Assembly: GCA_030247555.1 (NCBI GenBank)
Contig: JAOTSD010000004.1
Coordinates: forward strand, 1 to 64,000
DNA from: Siculibacillus sp.
Lineage (GTDB): Bacteria > Pseudomonadota > Alphaproteobacteria > Rhizobiales > Ancalomicrobiaceae
Reading direction: 5' to 3'
Length of the DNA stretch: 64,000 nt
Below the pieces are notes generated by a model that worked only from the letters and a program-made list of their open reading frames with translations, was not told the DNA's origin and searched no databases. Position 1 is the first letter of the stretch, and every line of letters begins with the position of its first letter. Shown here in pieces: positions 28,109 through 37,119 of the stretch. The translations under genes were made by a program, and so were the position numbers.

Positions 28109-28555
28109 ATGAATTCGTCGAGAATCGTCGCTGCCGTGATCGGAGCGGCGGCCGTCATCGGTGCCGGAACGGCGCGGGCGGAGACGTTCTATCTCGCTCA
28201 GAAGTCCGAACTCTGCGTCGACGTCGAAGGCGGCCGGTTCGCCGAGGGGACGCCGATCATCCTGTGGCCCTGCCACGGGAAACCCCCGCAGTTGCTCGAC
28301 TACGACCCCGTCCGCAAAGTGGTGGTGGCGCGCGCCGACCGCAGTCTCTGCGTCGACGACATCGTCGGACAGGGGCTGGCCCTGGTGCGATGCAACGCCA
28401 CCCGCATGCGCTGGGCCCACGACCCGCGATCGGCCCTGATGCGCAGCCAGGACGGCCGTTGTTGGGATGCCAGGGGCGGCCGGCTCGAGCCGCGTACGCG
28501 GATGATCCTGTGGCCCTGCCACGGTCGGGCCAACCAACAATTCTACTATTTCTGA
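28109..28555 (+). CDS. Secreted ricin-B-like (beta-trefoil) lectin-type protein
   Basis: A 148-residue protein with a Sec signal peptide ending at ARA (residue ~24). The mature ~124 residues contain three similar units: LCVDVEGG...LWPCHG, LCVDDIVG...LVRCN and CWDARGG...LWPCHG with a closing QQF, which is the ricin B-chain QxW-type trefoil layout with paired cysteines. This predicts carbohydrate binding outside the cytoplasm. No enzymatic domain is attached. GGAGG lies before the ATG at 28109. Confidence 0.78.
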   Translation: MNSSRIVAAVIGAAAVIGAGTARAETFYLAQKSELCVDVEGGRFAEGTPIILWPCHGKPPQLLDYDPVRKVVVARADRSLCVDDIVGQGLALVRCNATRMRWAHDPRSALMRSQDGRCWDARGGRLEPRTRMILWPCHGRANQQFYYF

Positions 28556-28723
28556 TCCGGATTTTCGGCGATCGACGGCGCCCGACCTCTCGCGAGGCCG
28601 GGCTTCTTCGCGTCGGGGGTGGCGGTTCGGCGGCCGCGTCGGAGATCGCGGAGGGGCGCGACCTTCGGTCGGCTTGCCGGCGGGCCGCTTCCGTATTCGC
28701 ATGGGGCCCGTCGGAGGCCGCCC

Positions 28724-29149
28724 ATGTCCTCGGTTCTGGTCGTCCACATCCTCGCCGCCGGCCTCTGGCTCGGCTGTCTCGCCACCGAGATCCTCTTCGA
28801 GAAGGCGATGGCGGCGGACGCCGCGGTGCGCGGATTCGTGTCGGAGCTGCACGACCGGGTCGACCGCTTCGTCGAAGGACCGGCCTTCGTCTCGACCTTC
28901 GCCAGCGGGGCGTGGCTGGCGCTCGATGCGGTGTGGACGGCGGCGCTCGTCGCCAAAGTCGCCGCCGGTCTCGCCGCGGTCGGCCTCAACGTCTGGTGCC
29001 TGAAGATCGTCCTCGAACGGGCCGACGCGGCGCGCGCGGGCCGGTGGGACGAATGGGAGCGGATCGACCGCCGCCAGCACGTGGTGGGGACCGCCGTGAC
29101 GCTCCTGTCGATCGCCGCGGCGGGGCTGGCGCTGGCGCGCGTGGTGTGA
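28724..29149 (+). CDS. Four-helix membrane protein of unknown function
   Basis: A 141-residue protein with hydrophobic helices near residues 2-22, 55-70, 72-92 and 122-140. Histidines sit in helix 1 (VVHILAAGLWLG) and before helix 4 (RRQHVVG), a pattern reminiscent of CopD-like or haem-related four-helix proteins, but the match is too weak for a name. A GGAGG sequence precedes the ATG at 28724. Confidence 0.7.
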   Translation: MSSVLVVHILAAGLWLGCLATEILFEKAMAADAAVRGFVSELHDRVDRFVEGPAFVSTFASGAWLALDAVWTAALVAKVAAGLAAVGLNVWCLKIVLERADAARAGRWDEWERIDRRQHVVGTAVTLLSIAAAGLALARVV

Positions 29150-29309
29150 CCGACGAACGGCCGTCGCTCGCTCGGCGGCGCTTCACGGCGAGCCGAAATC
29201 GGATCATGCTCGCGGCGGCCACCCGAAGGTGGCTCCACCGGCGCGGAGGGCGGTCGTGTCGCCCGGCCGTCCGCGCCATCGCGCGCTCGTCCGAAGTGGA
29301 GGAAGACCC

Positions 29310-29669
29310 ATGACGACCATCGCCATCAGGATCGCCGGCGCATTCCTCGGGCTCGCCCTTCTCGGGTCGGCGGCGCTCGCGGATCCGGTCGGGCTGTACT
29401 CGGTCGAGGGCAGGGGCCCCGAGGGCAACGCCTATCGCGGTACCGCCACGATCGAGGCGACCGGCGAGACCTATCGCGTCGTATGGTACGTCGGCAGTTC
29501 GAAATACGTCGGCACCGCCGTCGGCAACGGCGAGTTCTTCGCCGTCGCCTACCGATCGGGCAACGCGACCGGGGTCGCCGTCTACGGCAAGGACGGCAAC
29601 GACTGGCTCGGCGCTTGGACCTATTCCGGCGGCACCGCCGTCGGGGCAGAGAAGCTGATCCGCCGCTGA
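29310..29669 (+). CDS. Small secreted protein, hypothetical
   Basis: A 119-residue protein with a Sec signal peptide cleaved near ALA-DP (residue ~25). The mature part is Gly/Tyr-rich with alternating hydrophobic residues (GLYSVEGRGPEGNAYRGTATIE, GTAVGNGEFFAVAYRSG, GVAVYGKDG), suggesting a small beta-barrel. No cysteines or catalytic motifs. GGAGGAAGACCC gives a good ribosome site. Confidence 0.72.
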   Translation: MTTIAIRIAGAFLGLALLGSAALADPVGLYSVEGRGPEGNAYRGTATIEATGETYRVVWYVGSSKYVGTAVGNGEFFAVAYRSGNATGVAVYGKDGNDWLGAWTYSGGTAVGAEKLIRR

Positions 29670-29718
29670 TCGGGCGGCCGCCGCGGACGATGCCGGGCCG
29701 GCCGCGCCGGATGCCCGG

Positions 29719-30654
29719 TCAGTCCATCTCCATCTCGATGAACACCTGGGAGGCGTTCCGGGCGGCGAGGGAATCGAATTGTTCCAGCCCGGAGAAGGCG
29801 GACTGATCGATCTTCGGTGCGTCGACGAGCGTCCCGCCGCGTGCCAACAGCGCCTCGACCTCGCGGCGCAGATGGACGAGATAGGCGCGGGTCTCGGCTC
29901 GCGCCCGTGCCGGATCGGTCGGCCCGCCGTGACCGGGGACCACGTGCCGCGGCCCCAGCTCGGCGATGGCGTCGAAGGCCTCGATCCATGACTTCGAGTT
30001 CGACTGTGGGCCGACCCCGAGCAGCCGTTCGACGTAGACGACGTCGCCGGTGAAGACGACGCCACGATCGGCGAGCCAGACGATGGTGTCGCCGGCGGTG
30101 TGCGCCGGCCCCACGCGGCGGACGAGGATCCGCACGCCGCCGAGTTCGAGCGTCAGTTCGGAGGCGAAGGTCGTGTCGGCGAAGACCGGTTCGGTTCCGG
30201 CGAAAGCGTCGCCGAGAAGCTGCTTCGCCCCGGCGATCTGGTCGGCGGCGCGGGCGCGCTGATCGGCGACGGCCGCCTCGGCGGCGACGATCCGGGCGCC
30301 CTTCTGCCGCCAGTAGCCGTTGCCCAGCCAGCGGTGATCCTGTCCGCCGGTGTCGATGACGATCTTGACGGGCGCGTCTGTCAGGGTGGCGATCGCCGCG
30401 TCGATGGCGGCCGCGCCGGCGCGGCTTCCGCCCGGATCGACCAGGACCACGCCGTCCGCCGTGACGATGACGCCGAAGGTGGCGTTGTTGCCGAGGTTGG
30501 TGGGGGAGCGCTGGCCCTTCTCGCCGACCAGCGCGTGGATCCCTTCGGCGACGCGGACCGGGCGCAGCGTTTCCGCCCGCAGCGGAGCCGCGGCGAAGAG
30601 CGTGAGGATGGCGAGCGCGGCGAGGAGCCGGCGTGGCGGGGTGGGCAGGCGCAT
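29719..30654 (-). CDS. Exported metallo-beta-lactamase-fold protein with altered first metal motif
   Basis: A 311-residue protein with a signal peptide (cleavage near LRA-ET) and an MBL fold. The usual HxHxDH reads TGGQDH, so the first two zinc histidines are missing while DH is kept; the later HTAGD histidine, FTGD aspartate and PGHGG histidine are present. This variant resembles the SoxH/quinoprotein-relay group. It is probably periplasmic and may bind one metal. The frame's upstream extension overlaps moaE. It is the last gene after moaE, 53 bases away. Confidence 0.85.
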   Translation of the reverse strand: MRLPTPPRRLLAALAILTLFAAAPLRAETLRPVRVAEGIHALVGEKGQRSPTNLGNNATFGVIVTADGVVLVDPGGSRAGAAAIDAAIATLTDAPVKIVIDTGGQDHRWLGNGYWRQKGARIVAAEAAVADQRARAADQIAGAKQLLGDAFAGTEPVFADTTFASELTLELGGVRILVRRVGPAHTAGDTIVWLADRGVVFTGDVVYVERLLGVGPQSNSKSWIEAFDAIAELGPRHVVPGHGGPTDPARARAETRAYLVHLRREVEALLARGGTLVDAPKIDQSAFSGLEQFDSLAARNASQVFIEMEMD

Positions 30655-30707
30655 CGCCGTGTTCCTCTTCGTTTTCGAGGTCGTGGGAGCGGGATGGGGG
30701 AGGCGGC

Positions 30708-31175
30708 TCATTTCTCCCAGCGCGCCGCCGCCGCGTCGTCGTGGTCGCGGGCGTCGACCCAGCCGCCGGTGGTGCCGTCGTGCCTCTCCTCCTTCTTCCA
30801 GAAGGGGGCGCGGGTCTTGAGGAAATCCATCAGGAATTCGGCCGCTTCGAAGGCGGCGACCCGATGCGACGAGGTGGTGATGACCAGCACGATCGGTTCG
30901 CCCGGGGCGATGCGGCCGTGGCGGTGGACGGCGGTGACGCCGAGGAGCGGCCAGCGTTCGATCGCGGCGCGCGCGGTGCGCTCGATCTCGGCTTCGGCCA
31001 TGCCCGGATAGTGTTCGAGCTCGAGCGCGGCGAGCTCGCCGCCTTCCGAGCGGCACAGGCCGGTGAAGGTGACGACCGCGCCGACGTCGGTGCGGCCCTC
31101 GGTCAGCCGGGCGGTTTCGGCCGCGACGTCGAAGGCTTCGCGCTGGACGCGGACCGTGAGGGGGACGTCGACCAT
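30708..31175 (-). CDS. moaE: Molybdopterin synthase catalytic subunit
   Basis: A 155-residue MoaE, which with MoaD inserts dithiolene sulfur into precursor Z to form molybdopterin. Motifs: GAVVTFTGLCR, LELEHYPGMAE, VHRHGRIAPGE and the catalytic-lysine region FLKTRAPFWKKE. The ATG at 31175 follows a GGAGGC-like site. It lies 132 bases downstream of moaD on the same strand. Confidence 0.95.
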   Translation of the reverse strand: MVDVPLTVRVQREAFDVAAETARLTEGRTDVGAVVTFTGLCRSEGGELAALELEHYPGMAEAEIERTARAAIERWPLLGVTAVHRHGRIAPGEPIVLVITTSSHRVAAFEAAEFLMDFLKTRAPFWKKEERHDGTTGGWVDARDHDDAAAARWEK

Positions 31176-31307
31176 GTCTCGCCTCCTGCTGAGGGGCGCC
31201 GATCGCCGCCGCACCCGCTCCGGCTCGCCGCTTTCGCCGCGGGCGTTCCTCGAGTGTGACGGTACCGTCGCAGCCCCGCGTTCCGACCCGCGGGCCGGAA
31301 CCGCTCT

Positions 31308-31559
31308 TCACCCGCCGGTCATCGGCGGGAACAGCGCCACTTCGCTCACCCCGGCGAGCGGGGTGCCGGGGGCGGCGTGGACCTGATCGCAGGCGACGCG
31401 GATGACTTCCGGACGCTCCAGCGCCCAGTCGTATTCCTCGCCGCGGCTCTTGAGCCAGAGGAGGAGGTCGGTGGTCGTCGCCACCTCGGGGGGCGGGTCG
31501 ACGACCTCCTCGGCCTTGCCGATACGTTCGCGCACCCAGGCGAAATAGCGGATCTTCAT
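31308..31559 (-). CDS. moaD: Molybdopterin synthase sulfur-carrier subunit
   Basis: An 83-residue ubiquitin-fold protein ending in the required di-glycine (PPMTGG), whose C-terminus becomes a thiocarboxylate. The N-terminus KIRYFAWVRERIGK is typical of alphaproteobacterial MoaD. Its ATG overlaps the pgsA stop (ATGA), a conserved arrangement. Confidence 0.95.
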   Translation of the reverse strand: MKIRYFAWVRERIGKAEEVVDPPPEVATTTDLLLWLKSRGEEYDWALERPEVIRVACDQVHAAPGTPLAGVSEVALFPPMTGG

Positions 31560-32134
31560 GGGTTTTCGTTGATCACGTGGCCGATGCCGGAACGGAAGTA
31601 GTCCCACCCGGTGTAGAGGGTGAGGATGGCGGAGATCCACAGGAGAACGTAGCCGGTCTCGATCGTCCAGGGAAAGACGGGGACGCCGGCCGGCCCGGTG
31701 ATGAAGAAGCCGAGGGCGAGGAGTTGCACGGTCGTCTTCCACTTGGCGAGCCAGGTCACCGGCACCGAGACCCGCAGCTCGGCGAGATATTCGCGCAGGC
31801 CCGAGACGAGGATCTCGCGGCACAGGATGATGACCGCGGCGATGACCGAAAAGCCCTCGATCGAGCCGTCGGCTACGAGCACCAACAGGCAGGAGGAGAC
31901 CAGCAACTTGTCGGCGATCGGATCGAGCATGCGGCCGAGTTTCGACTGCTGCTGCCAGATGCGGGCGAGATAACCGTCGAAGAAGTCGGTGATGGCCGCC
32001 GCGGCATAGATGGCGAAGGCGATCCAGCGCGACGTGAAGGTCGGCATGGAGGGCAGCGTGAAGCAGGCCACAACGACGGGGACCGCCAGAATGCGACCGT
32101 AGGTGAGGATGTTGGGCAGGCTCAGCGCGGACAT
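31556..32134 (-). CDS. pgsA: CDP-diacylglycerol--glycerol-3-phosphate 3-phosphatidyltransferase
   Basis: A 192-residue membrane enzyme that commits CDP-diacylglycerol to phosphatidylglycerol, the lipid donor for Lgt. The CDP-alcohol phosphotransferase motif (DFFDGYLAR ... GRMLDPIADK) is complete and there are five to six hydrophobic helices. It lies 106 bases downstream of uvrC and is coupled to moaD. Confidence 0.96.
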   Translation of the reverse strand: MSALSLPNILTYGRILAVPVVVACFTLPSMPTFTSRWIAFAIYAAAAITDFFDGYLARIWQQQSKLGRMLDPIADKLLVSSCLLVLVADGSIEGFSVIAAVIILCREILVSGLREYLAELRVSVPVTWLAKWKTTVQLLALGFFITGPAGVPVFPWTIETGYVLLWISAILTLYTGWDYFRSGIGHVINENP

Positions 32135-32240
32135 GGGATTCCTCGTCGACCTGCCAGTCAGAGCATGGCGCGCGGGGGGGCGTCAACCGCCGTGGAACGC
32201 GGGTGAGACCCGACCGGAGATACGAGCGGATCCGCGCTTC

Positions 32241-34199
32241 TCACCCTTCCGACTGATGGAACCAGCCGTGGATGGTCTCGGCCATGGCTTCCGAGATGCC
32301 CGGCACTTCCATCAGGTCGCCGAGGCCGGCGCGGCCGATGGCCTTCACCGTGCCGAAGTGGTCGAGCAGTGCACGCTTGCGGGTCGGGCCGATGCCGGGA
32401 ATCTCGTCGAGGGTCGATTGGCGGATCGCCTTGGAGCGCTTGGCGCGGTGGGTGCCGATGGCGAAACGATGGGCCTCGTCGCGCAGGCGCTGGACGAAGT
32501 AGAGCACCGGATCGCGCTCGGGCAGCATGATGTCGGGCCGATCGAAGAAGAAGAACTTCTCGCGGCCGGCGTCGCGGTCCGGGCCCTTGGCGATGCCGAC
32601 GAAAGCGATCTCTCCGCCGATGCCGACCTCTTCCGCCACTTGCCGCGCGATCTCCAACTGGCCCTTGCCGCCGTCGACGAGAATCAGGTCGGGCCATGGG
32701 CCGAAGCCGTTCTCGTCGCGCGGCGCGGCGTCGCGGGTGCCGTGTTCCTTGACGAGGCGGGAGAGGCGGCGGGTCAACACCTCGCGCATCATGGCGTAGT
32801 CGTCGCCGGGCGTCGTCTCCGCCGATTTGATGTCGAACTTGCGGTACTGGCCCTTCACGAAGCCCTCGGGGCCGGCGACGATCATGCCGCCGACGGCGTG
32901 CGTCCCCATCACGTGGGAGTTGTCGTAGACCTCGATTCGCTTCGGCGTCTCGGCGAGCGCGAAGGCGCGGGCGACGCCCTCCATCAGCTTCGCCTGGGAC
33001 GAGGTCTCGGCGAGTTTGCGACCGAGGGCCTCGCGGGCGTTGAGGAGGGCGTGGTCGACGAGGTCCTTCTTCTCGCCGCGCCTGGGGTGGGCGATCTCGA
33101 CGCGGTAGTCCGAGCGCTCGGAGAGGGCCTGCTCGAGCAGCTCGCGTTCCGGCGTGTCGTGGGAGAGCAGGATCAGGCGCGGCACCGGCTTGTCGTCGTA
33201 GAACTGGGCGACGAAGCTCTCCAGGATCTCCGCCGGCTCGAGCGTGCGGTCGGCGCGCGGATAGAAGGCGTGGTTGCCCCAGTTCTGGCCGGTGCGGAAG
33301 AAGAACACCTGGATGCAGGTCTGGCCGCCGTCCTGATGAAGCGCGAAGACGTCGGCCTCCTCGACCCCTTGCGGGTTGATGCCCTGATGGGCCCGGACGT
33401 GCGAGAGGGCGGCGAGGCGGTCGCGGTAGACGGCGGCGCGCTCGAAGTCGAGGTCTTCCGCCGCCGCGTGCATGGCTTCCGCCAACTCGGCCTGCACCGC
33501 CTTCGACTTGCCGGCGAGGAAGCGCTCGGCCTCGTCGACGAGAACGCGATAGTCGGAGAGCGAGATCTCGGCCGTGCAGGGCGCGGCGCAGCGTTTGATC
33601 TGGAAGAGCAGGCAGGGCCGCGTGCGGCTGTCGTAGACCGCGTCCGAGCAGGTGCGGATCAGGAAGGCCTTCTGCAGCGAATTGATCGTGTCGCCGACGG
33701 CTCCCGCCGAGGCGAAGGGTCCATAGTAGGCGCCCTTGCGCCGGCGCGGGCCGCGGTGCTTGACCAGCGCCGCCGCTTCGTGGTCGCCGGTGACGAGGAT
33801 GTAGGGGAAGCTCTTGTCGTCGCGCAGGAGTACGTTGAAGCGCGGTCTGAGGCGCTTGATCAGGTTGGCCTCGAGCAGCAGCGCCTCGGTCTCGGTGCGG
33901 GTCTGGACGAATTCCATGCCCCGGGTCTCGCGCACCATGCGCAAGATCCGAGCGGTGAGCCCTTGGCCGCGGGTGTAGGCCACCACCCGCTTCTTCAGGT
34001 TCCGCGCCTTGCCGACGTAGAGGACGCCGCCCTCGCCGTCGACCATGCGGTAGACGCCGGGCGCGTTGGGGAGGCGCTTGACCTGATCGGCGATGATCTC
34101 GACGCCGGAGAGCGGTGTGGCGGCGGCGTCGGGCGCGGCCGCATCGAGGCCGTCGGCGCGGGCGGGCAGGTCGGGAGCGGCTGCGTCGTCGTCGGTCAT
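32241..34199 (-). CDS. uvrC: UvrABC excinuclease subunit C
   Basis: A 652-residue nucleotide-excision-repair nuclease. Order of domains: N-terminal GIY-YIG nuclease ([20 protein letters not shown]), Cys-rich region, UVR motif, RNase-H-like endonuclease domain ([11 protein letters not shown]) and a C-terminal helix-hairpin-helix pair ([30 protein letters not shown]). An Ala/Asp-rich ~35-residue N-terminal extension precedes the nuclease. It heads the uvrC-pgsA-moaD-moaE run. Confidence 0.97.
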   Translation of the reverse strand: MTDDDAAAPDLPARADGLDAAAPDAAATPLSGVEIIADQVKRLPNAPGVYRMVDGEGGVLYVGKARNLKKRVVAYTRGQGLTARILRMVRETRGMEFVQTRTETEALLLEANLIKRLRPRFNVLLRDDKSFPYILVTGDHEAAALVKHRGPRRRKGAYYGPFASAGAVGDTINSLQKAFLIRTCSDAVYDSRTRPCLLFQIKRCAAPCTAEISLSDYRVLVDEAERFLAGKSKAVQAELAEAMHAAAEDLDFERAAVYRDRLAALSHVRAHQGINPQGVEEADVFALHQDGGQTCIQVFFFRTGQNWGNHAFYPRADRTLEPAEILESFVAQFYDDKPVPRLILLSHDTPERELLEQALSERSDYRVEIAHPRRGEKKDLVDHALLNAREALGRKLAETSSQAKLMEGVARAFALAETPKRIEVYDNSHVMGTHAVGGMIVAGPEGFVKGQYRKFDIKSAETTPGDDYAMMREVLTRRLSRLVKEHGTRDAAPRDENGFGPWPDLILVDGGKGQLEIARQVAEEVGIGGEIAFVGIAKGPDRDAGREKFFFFDRPDIMLPERDPVLYFVQRLRDEAHRFAIGTHRAKRSKAIRQSTLDEIPGIGPTRKRALLDHFGTVKAIGRAGLGDLMEVPGISEAMAETIHGWFHQSEG

Positions 34200-34302
34200 C
34201 GGGGCGATCGGGCGTGCCGACCGGCGAATCCGGTCGGACGAGGTTCACATATGGCGCAGCCGCGCCGTCCCCGCCAGTCTCGCGGTGACGACCGGGCCGG
34301 GC

Positions 34303-35031
34303 TCAGACGTAGATCTCGGCCATCTTGCGCCAAGCGGAGCCGCGATGGGCGCGACCGTCCCAGATCTCCAGTCGATGCGGGACCGACTTGGCGGCGAGAA
34401 TGGAGGAGAGGCGGCGGTTGTCGCCGAGGAAGGGGTCCTCGGCGCCGATCACCAGGACGATGTCCATGCGGCGCAGGTGGTCGAGACGCCAGGTGCACTC
34501 CAGACCGGGCAGGTAGTGGTTGGGCATGTGGAAATAGACTTGATCGTCGTAGTGGCCGGCCATCAGGTCGCCGAAGTGCTCGACGTCGCGGGTGAGATCG
34601 TAGCGTCCGGAGAAGGCGGCGAGCTTGCGGAAGAGATGGGGGTGGCGGAAGGCGATGTCGGCGGCGTGGTGGGCGCCGAGACTGAGGCCGTGGGCGATGG
34701 TGCAGTCGTGGGGATTGACCGCGGCCATCAGCGGCATCACTTCCTCCAGCACGTAGCGCTCGTAGGCGTCGTAGCGGCGGACGCGGTCGGGCGGCCACAT
34801 CCAGTCGGCGTAGAAGGTCTCGTCGGCGAGCCCCTCGAGGCACCAGATCTGCATGTGGCCGGCGTCGATCTTGCCGCGCAGGCGGTCGATCATGCCGAGC
34901 TTCTCGTATTCCCAGAAGCGGCCGTCGCGGGTGGGGAAGACGAGGAGTTTCGCTCCGGCGTGGCCGAAGACGAGGAGATCCATCTCTCGCCCGAGACGTT
35001 CGCTGTACCAGCGATGGTGTTCGCGCTTCAT
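34303..35031 (-). CDS. Esterase-D-like alpha/beta hydrolase
   Basis: A 242-residue putative esterase with nucleophile elbow GLSLGAHH (Ser in G-x-S-x-G), an acidic residue in GAEDPFLGD and a histidine in GRAHRGSAW near the C-terminus. It resembles the putative esterase (DUF/antigen 85-like) group. No signal peptide, so cytoplasmic. It overlaps the upstream acetyl-xylan-esterase-like gene by ATGA, giving two hydrolases in one operon. Substrate unknown. Confidence 0.83.
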   Translation of the reverse strand: MKREHHRWYSERLGREMDLLVFGHAGAKLLVFPTRDGRFWEYEKLGMIDRLRGKIDAGHMQIWCLEGLADETFYADWMWPPDRVRRYDAYERYVLEEVMPLMAAVNPHDCTIAHGLSLGAHHAADIAFRHPHLFRKLAAFSGRYDLTRDVEHFGDLMAGHYDDQVYFHMPNHYLPGLECTWRLDHLRRMDIVLVIGAEDPFLGDNRRLSSILAAKSVPHRLEIWDGRAHRGSAWRKMAEIYV

Positions 35032-36002
35032 GGGTCTCCGAAGAAGGAACGGGCGCGGCCGAGACGACGGCTCTCCTGCGCCGATTCCTCCCTATAGTCG
35101 AAGTGTCCCGCAGCGAATGTGACGAGTTCCTTGTCGCCGGCCAGCGCGTTGTAGATGGCGAACTGACCGGGCGGCGGCACCGCCGGGTCGAAGAGCGACA
35201 GGCCGGCGAGGACCGGGCGGCGGACGAAGCGGGCGGCGGCGGCGGCGTCGTACCAAGCGAGGGTGCTCATCACGTCGCCGTGGCGCGCCTCATAGGCGGC
35301 GACGGCGGCGCCGGAGCCGGTCATCGGCAGGCCGAGGCGCAGGGCGTGGTGGCCGAAGGTCGGCCACACCAGTTCGGCGCGGTCGACGCGCTCCTCCCAG
35401 GGCAGCATCAGGGCGCCGATGCCGCCGCCGAAGCTGCGCCCCGACCAGCCGATGCGGCCGGCGACCACGGGCTCGAGCGCGAGCAGGGCGGAGACGGCGA
35501 GCCAGGCGTCGTCGACGCAGCCGCCGAGGACGTAGCGGTCGCGGTCGTGGATGTCGTGCAGGACGTGCCATTGCGGATCGCTCGACATGCCGGGCAGGGC
35601 CGAGCGCGACAGGCCGCGCAGGCAGGGGAAGAGCAGGGCGGTCTCGGGAAGCGTCATGTCGAGATCGGGGCCGTCGCGGCCGCCATAACCGTGGCCGATC
35701 ACCAGCCCGCGAGTGACCGGCCCCGTCGCCGGACGCAGGAACCAGCCGTGGATGGTGACGCCGCCGGTGGAGGTATAGGCGCAATCGAAGAGGTCGAGAC
35801 CGAGGTCGTCGAGGCGGCGGCGGTCGGCGAGGCGGGGGGCCGGGTCGACCGCCATGGCGCGGCGGCGGCGCGCCGACCAGAAATCGGCGAAGCCCTCCGG
35901 CGGCTCGGGCGGGGCGACGGCGAGCAATTCCGTCAGCCCCATGCCATGGGCGGGATCGAAGGGAAAGCAGTGGGCGAAGGCCGATGCGGAGTGGACGGCC
36001 AT
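35028..36002 (-). CDS. Acetyl-xylan esterase-like (AXE1) hydrolase
   Basis: A 324-residue alpha/beta hydrolase with the AXE1/cephalosporin-C deacetylase layout: N-terminal FADFWSARR, oxyanion region GHGYGGRDGPD, nucleophile WSGRSFGGG, aspartate in LSLFDPAVPP and histidine in FAAGHFDYR. No signal peptide. It shares one base with the SDR gene (TGATG) and four with the following esterase gene. Likely removes acyl groups from a small carbohydrate, but the substrate is not indicated by neighbours. Confidence 0.84.
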   Translation of the reverse strand: MAVHSASAFAHCFPFDPAHGMGLTELLAVAPPEPPEGFADFWSARRRRAMAVDPAPRLADRRRLDDLGLDLFDCAYTSTGGVTIHGWFLRPATGPVTRGLVIGHGYGGRDGPDLDMTLPETALLFPCLRGLSRSALPGMSSDPQWHVLHDIHDRDRYVLGGCVDDAWLAVSALLALEPVVAGRIGWSGRSFGGGIGALMLPWEERVDRAELVWPTFGHHALRLGLPMTGSGAAVAAYEARHGDVMSTLAWYDAAAAARFVRRPVLAGLSLFDPAVPPPGQFAIYNALAGDKELVTFAAGHFDYREESAQESRRLGRARSFFGDP

Positions 36003-36769
36003 CACTCGGTCTCGACGACGTCGGGTGTCTTCCAGGCGAGGTGCTGGCCGCCGTCGAGGCAGATCATCTGACCGGTGACCGAACGCGTCTCGACCAGATA
36101 GCGGACGGTGCGGCCGAACTCCTCCGGTTCGGGGCCGCGCGCCAGCGGCACGGCGGCGACCTCGCGGGCGAAATCGTCGGGGCTCTGACGGGTGTTGGCG
36201 AAGCTCGGTCCGGGGCCGATGGCGTTGACGCGGACACGGGGGGCGAGCGACTGGGCCATGGTGACGGTCGCCGTCCAAAGCGCCGACTTGGCGAGCGTGT
36301 AGGAGAAGAACCGCGGGTTGGGCCGAAACACCCGTTGATCGACGATGTTGATCACGTGGCCCTCGACCCCCTCGGGGAGGCGGGCGAGCCAGGCGTCGGT
36401 GAGGAGGCAGGGCGAGGCGAGGTCGAGGCGCAGGTGGCGCTCGACCCGGGCGAGATCGAGGGCGCCTATCGCGTCGGGCTCGAATTCCGAGGCGTTGTTG
36501 ATCAACAGGCCGATGGGGCCGAGAGCGTCGACGGCGGCGTCGACGAGGCCGGGGAGGCCGGCGAGATCGGCGAGGTCGGCCTTCACCGGCACGGCGCGTC
36601 CGCCGGCACGGACGATCTCGGCCACGACCGCCTCGGCCTCGGCGCGGCTGGAGTTGTGGTGGACCGCGACGCTCCATCCGGCGGCGGCGAGGTCGAGAGC
36701 GATCGCCCGACCGATGCGGCGGGCGGCACCGGTGATCATGGCGGAACGGGGGGCGGGAGCGAAGCGCAT
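36002..36769 (-). CDS. Short-chain dehydrogenase, pteridine-reductase/FolM-like
   Basis: A 255-residue classical SDR. The nucleotide motif is TGAARRIGRAIA with Arg at the third position after TGA, followed by HHNSSRAEA, both typical of NADPH-dependent pteridine reductases (FolM/PTR1). NNAS and the catalytic YTLAK (Tyr-x3-Lys) are present. FolM-like enzymes reduce dihydropterins or dihydrofolate; this is inferred. It starts the SDR-AXE1-esterase operon that precedes uvrC. Confidence 0.83.
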   Translation of the reverse strand: MRFAPAPRSAMITGAARRIGRAIALDLAAAGWSVAVHHNSSRAEAEAVVAEIVRAGGRAVPVKADLADLAGLPGLVDAAVDALGPIGLLINNASEFEPDAIGALDLARVERHLRLDLASPCLLTDAWLARLPEGVEGHVINIVDQRVFRPNPRFFSYTLAKSALWTATVTMAQSLAPRVRVNAIGPGPSFANTRQSPDDFAREVAAVPLARGPEPEEFGRTVRYLVETRSVTGQMICLDGGQHLAWKTPDVVETE

Positions 36770-37119
36770 GAGGGTCTCGGGTGCGAGGGGAATCCGTCTC
36801 GCCGACATCCTAATGCGAGGGAGGCGCGGGCGCGAAGTGCTTCTGGCGCCTCGGTTTCGTCCGATCCCGCGACAACGCGTAAACCGTTGGTTCACCATGA
36901 AGAAATTCACAGACGGGAAGCCGCGCGGGCCGGTCGGGGCGCCCGATTTTCACCCGAGGTTCGCCACAATCGGCGCGCCAAGTCGTCCCATTCGGGGTTC
37001 ATACCCGACCAAAGTCGCCGATCGCTCGGTGGTCCGCTCTCACGAAACGGGGGCGCGTGGGACCGCTGGATCCGAAAGGGTCGGGCCCGGCGATGATCGT
37101 GTGAATGCGAGGACTCGTG
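36770..37119. promoter_or_regulatory. Divergent region between SDR gene and first Omp25-like gene
   Basis: This 350-base gap carries promoters for two divergent operons. A less GC-rich block at 36878-36912 (CGTAAACCGTTGGTTCACC then AAGAAATTCAC) includes an ACCNNTGGT-like dyad that could bind a regulator. GAGGACTCGTG directly before 37120 is the ribosome site of the porin-like gene. No further gene is visible. Confidence 0.45.

Noticed and set aside
32103..34595. Very long plus-strand open frame opposite uvrC
   Set aside because: It is antisense to a complete UvrC, is rich in Ala/Gly/Arg/Val with no domain, and arises from GC-rich third positions.
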